Part shown: one piece after another, positions 6,472 through 7,413 of the stretch
Layout of the letters: every line of letters starts with the position of its first letter
Position numbering within the stretch: position 1 is the stretch's first letter
Origin: JBFHDX01 sp041584475
Lineage (GTDB): Bacteria; Pseudomonadota; Alphaproteobacteria; UBA8366; JADFVY01
Direction of reading: 5' to 3'
NCBI GenBank assembly: GCA_041584475.1
Contig: JBFHDX010000150.1
Coordinates: 1-7,413, forward strand
DNA length: 7,413 nt
Notes under the pieces: generated by a model
What the model was told of the DNA's origin: nothing
Databases searched by the model: none
What the model saw: only the letters and a program-made list of their open reading frames with translations
Translations under genes and position numbers: made by a program

Positions 6472-6537
6472 GCCCGCTCCCCCACCCGGCCACCCACAGC
6501 GTACGATACCGTTGGGTGACCGGGTGGGGGAGCGGGC
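6472..6537. terminator. Long hairpin between convergent gshB and rph (bidirectional terminator or palindromic repeat)
   Basis: Arms 6472-6496 and 6513-6537 pair over 25 positions with one mismatch (C6490 against A6519). The outer 18 bp (GCCCGCTCCCCCACCCGG and its complement) are perfect, and the loop is 16 bases. It starts 46 bases after the gshB stop and lies 25 bases beyond the rph stop on the other strand, as expected for a shared terminator. Neither side has a T-run, so it is not a textbook intrinsic terminator. It could act by structure alone, with Rho, or as an mRNA 3' stabiliser. A dispersed REP-like element is the other possibility. The rest of the 137-base gap (6426-6471 and 6538-6562) shows nothing recognisable. 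Confidence 0.65.
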
Positions 6538-6562
6538 TCGTGCGAACTAATCGGATAATGTT

Positions 6563-7279
6563 CTAATGCTCGAGTGCCGCGTGCTGTGCCGCGGCCAGCT
6601 CCGCGATCCCCTTGCGAGCAAGCACGATCAGAGCGTCGAACTTCTCCTGCGTGAACGGTTCGCCTTCTGCCGTTCCCTGCACTTCGACGATGCCGCCGGT
6701 GGCGGTCAGCACGAAGTTCGCGTCCGCGTCCGCGGTCGAGTCCTCGGCGTAATCCAGGTCGAGCACCGGCTCGCCCTGCCAGAGACCGCACGAGACGGCT
6801 GCAACTTGGTCGCGCAGCGGAATTTCCGGGATCGCGCCGATCGTCTTCAGATGCGCGAACGCCTGGTGCAGGGCCACCCAGGCGCCGGTGATCGCCGCGG
6901 TGCGTGTGCCGCCATCGGCCTGGATGACGTCGCAATCGACGACGATCTGGCGCTCGCCGAACGCATCGAGTCGCGTGACCGCGCGCAGGCTGCGACCTAT
7001 CAGGCGCTGGATCTCTTGCGTCCGCCCCGTCTGCCGACCGCGCGCCGCCTCGCGATCCGTGCGCGAGCCGGTGGAGCGCGGCAGCATGCCATATTCCGCG
7101 GTTACCCACCCCTGCCCCGAGTTGCGCAGGAACGGCGGGACGCGATCGATCACGCTCGCCGCACACAACACGTGCGTCTCGCCGAACCGGACGAAGCACG
7201 ACCCTTCCGCGTATCTGGCGAATCCCGGCTCAAGGCTGACCGGGCGCATTTGATCGGCGGCGCGACCGGATGGACGCAT
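6563..7279 (-). CDS. rph: Ribonuclease PH
   Basis: RNase PH is a phosphate-dependent 3'-to-5' exoribonuclease that trims tRNA 3' ends and works as a hexamer. From ATG 7279 the protein is 238 residues, the family's standard length. GRTQEIQRLIGRSLR (85-99) carries R86, and DGGTRTA (122-128) carries G124, T125 and R126; these are the known phosphate-site residues at their standard numbers. The acidic metal-site block LDLDYAEDSTADAD (173-186) follows, with D180 and D184. It starts MRPSGRAADQMRPV, as homologues do. The frame is open for 25 further codons upstream, to about 7354, but GGGAGGG just before 7279 and family length fix the start. It is convergent with gshB and divergent from hrcA; the rph/hrcA divergent pair is common in Alphaproteobacteria. 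Here no gene follows rph on its strand within the window, whereas rdgB and hemW often follow it in relatives. Confidence 0.96.
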   Translation of the reverse strand: MRPSGRAADQMRPVSLEPGFARYAEGSCFVRFGETHVLCAASVIDRVPPFLRNSGQGWVTAEYGMLPRSTGSRTDREAARGRQTGRTQEIQRLIGRSLRAVTRLDAFGERQIVVDCDVIQADGGTRTAAITGAWVALHQAFAHLKTIGAIPEIPLRDQVAAVSCGLWQGEPVLDLDYAEDSTADADANFVLTATGGIVEVQGTAEGEPFTQEKFDALIVLARKGIAELAAAQHAALEH

Positions 7280-7289
7280 GGAGACCCTC

Positions 7290-7315
7290 CCGTGCGGCTG
7301 CAGGCGGCCGCACGG
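7290..7315. repeat. Inverted repeat 1 in the rph/hrcA spacer
   Basis: CCGTGCGGC (7290-7298) and GCCGCACGG (7307-7315) are perfect 9-bp arms around an 8-base centre. It lies just upstream of the rph ribosome binding site. In rph mRNA it could form a leader hairpin; as DNA it could be an operator. A second, related inverted repeat lies at 7328-7351, and both share the half-site GGCCGCAC. Confidence 0.5.
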
Positions 7316-7327
7316 TAACCGTTGCCA

Positions 7328-7351
7328 TGCGGCCCGTCTACCCCGGCCGCA
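7328..7351. repeat. Inverted repeat 2 in the rph/hrcA spacer
   Basis: TGCGGCC (7328-7334) and GGCCGCA (7345-7351) are perfect 7-bp arms with a 10-base centre. Its right arm, GGCCGCAC at 7345-7352, repeats the sequence at 7306-7313 exactly, 39 bases away. It ends three bases before the -35 of the predicted hrcA promoter. The match is GC-rich, so some of it may be chance. Confidence 0.4.
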
Positions 7352-7353
7352 CA

Positions 7354-7382
7354 TTGACGCTCCGAGGGGGGCTCACTACATT
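7354..7382 (+). promoter_or_regulatory. Sigma70-type promoter for hrcA
   Basis: TTGACG (7354-7359) and TACATT (7377-7382) are separated by exactly 17 bases, close to the housekeeping consensus. The expected transcription start, six to eight bases after the -10, falls at about 7388-7390, only two to four bases before the hrcA ATG at 7392. That leaves no room for a ribosome binding site, and none is visible, so the hrcA mRNA would be nearly leaderless. No CIRCE repeat or sigma32-like site is apparent nearby. Confidence 0.6.
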
Positions 7383-7391
7383 CGCGGCACC

Positions 7392-7413
7392 ATGATAGCC
7401 GAGCTCAACGAGC
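7392..7413 (+). CDS. hrcA: Heat-inducible transcription repressor HrcA, 5' end only
   Basis: Only seven codons are present before the window ends, reading MIAELNE. Alphaproteobacterial HrcA proteins begin with a very similar sequence (M-hydrophobic-x-ELNERSREIF) leading into the winged-helix DNA-binding domain. Divergence from rph is the usual setting of hrcA in this class, normally followed by grpE. HrcA represses chaperone operons by binding CIRCE. The identification rests on this short N-terminus plus context, so it is good but not certain. The ATG is preceded by no Shine-Dalgarno, fitting the promoter that ends nine bases upstream. Confidence 0.65.

Noticed and set aside
6566..7318. 250-codon plus-strand open frame opposite rph
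   Set aside because: It lies antisense to RNase PH, which has every catalytic block, and its translation resembles no family.
7280..7391. CIRCE operator upstream of hrcA
   Set aside because: No TTAGCACTC-N9-GAGTGCTAA-like sequence is present; the inverted repeats found there are GC-rich and different.

Overview
The window is GC-rich, apart from a few AT-richer patches. Its gene content (hemW, an LpoA-type lipoprotein, rsmI, yraN, a BON lipoprotein, a SirB1-type protein, gshB, rph and hrcA) points to an alphaproteobacterium, plausibly Rhodospirillales-like. That placement is inferred from gene order and protein style; no rRNA or marker search was possible. It is a dense housekeeping region. 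I see no mobile element, CRISPR array, tRNA or rRNA, and no gene-free stretch over 300 bases.

Layout, left to right. (1) hemW runs rightward from a TTG codon at position 14 and probably overlaps the last codon of an upstream gene by four bases (TTGA). (2) A PBP-activator lipoprotein (LpoA/LppC-like) is convergent with hemW, with a 15-base gap. (3) Divergent from it is a rightward five-gene run: rsmI, yraN, a BON-domain (DolP-like) lipoprotein, a SirB1-family transglutaminase-like/TPR protein, and gshB. rsmI/yraN overlap by GTGA and BON/SirB1 by ATGA; the other gaps are 31 and 72 bases, so this is probably one transcription unit. (4) A 137-base convergent gap holds a 25-bp near-perfect hairpin, then rph on the minus strand. 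(5) A 112-base divergent spacer carries two inverted repeats and a strong sigma70-like promoter, leading into the first seven codons of hrcA, cut by the window end.

Functions: tetrapyrrole delivery (HemW), cell-envelope building and integrity (LpoA-like, DolP-like), ribosome modification (RsmI), a nuclease-fold protein of unknown role (YraN), glutathione synthesis (GshB), tRNA 3'-end trimming (RNase PH) and heat-shock repression (HrcA). The rsmI/lpoA/yraN/BON group matches the E. coli rsmI-lpoA-yraN-diaA-dolP neighbourhood without diaA, and with yraN and the BON gene on rsmI's strand rather than lpoA's.

The most interesting points are regulatory and architectural: a predicted (near-)leaderless hrcA mRNA, tandem inverted repeats between rph and hrcA, lpoA and rsmI start codons that share one base pair beside a 14-bp perfect palindrome, the long T-less hairpin between gshB and rph, and the placement of rph/hrcA at the gshB end of the cluster. 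I found no convincing novel multi-gene system.
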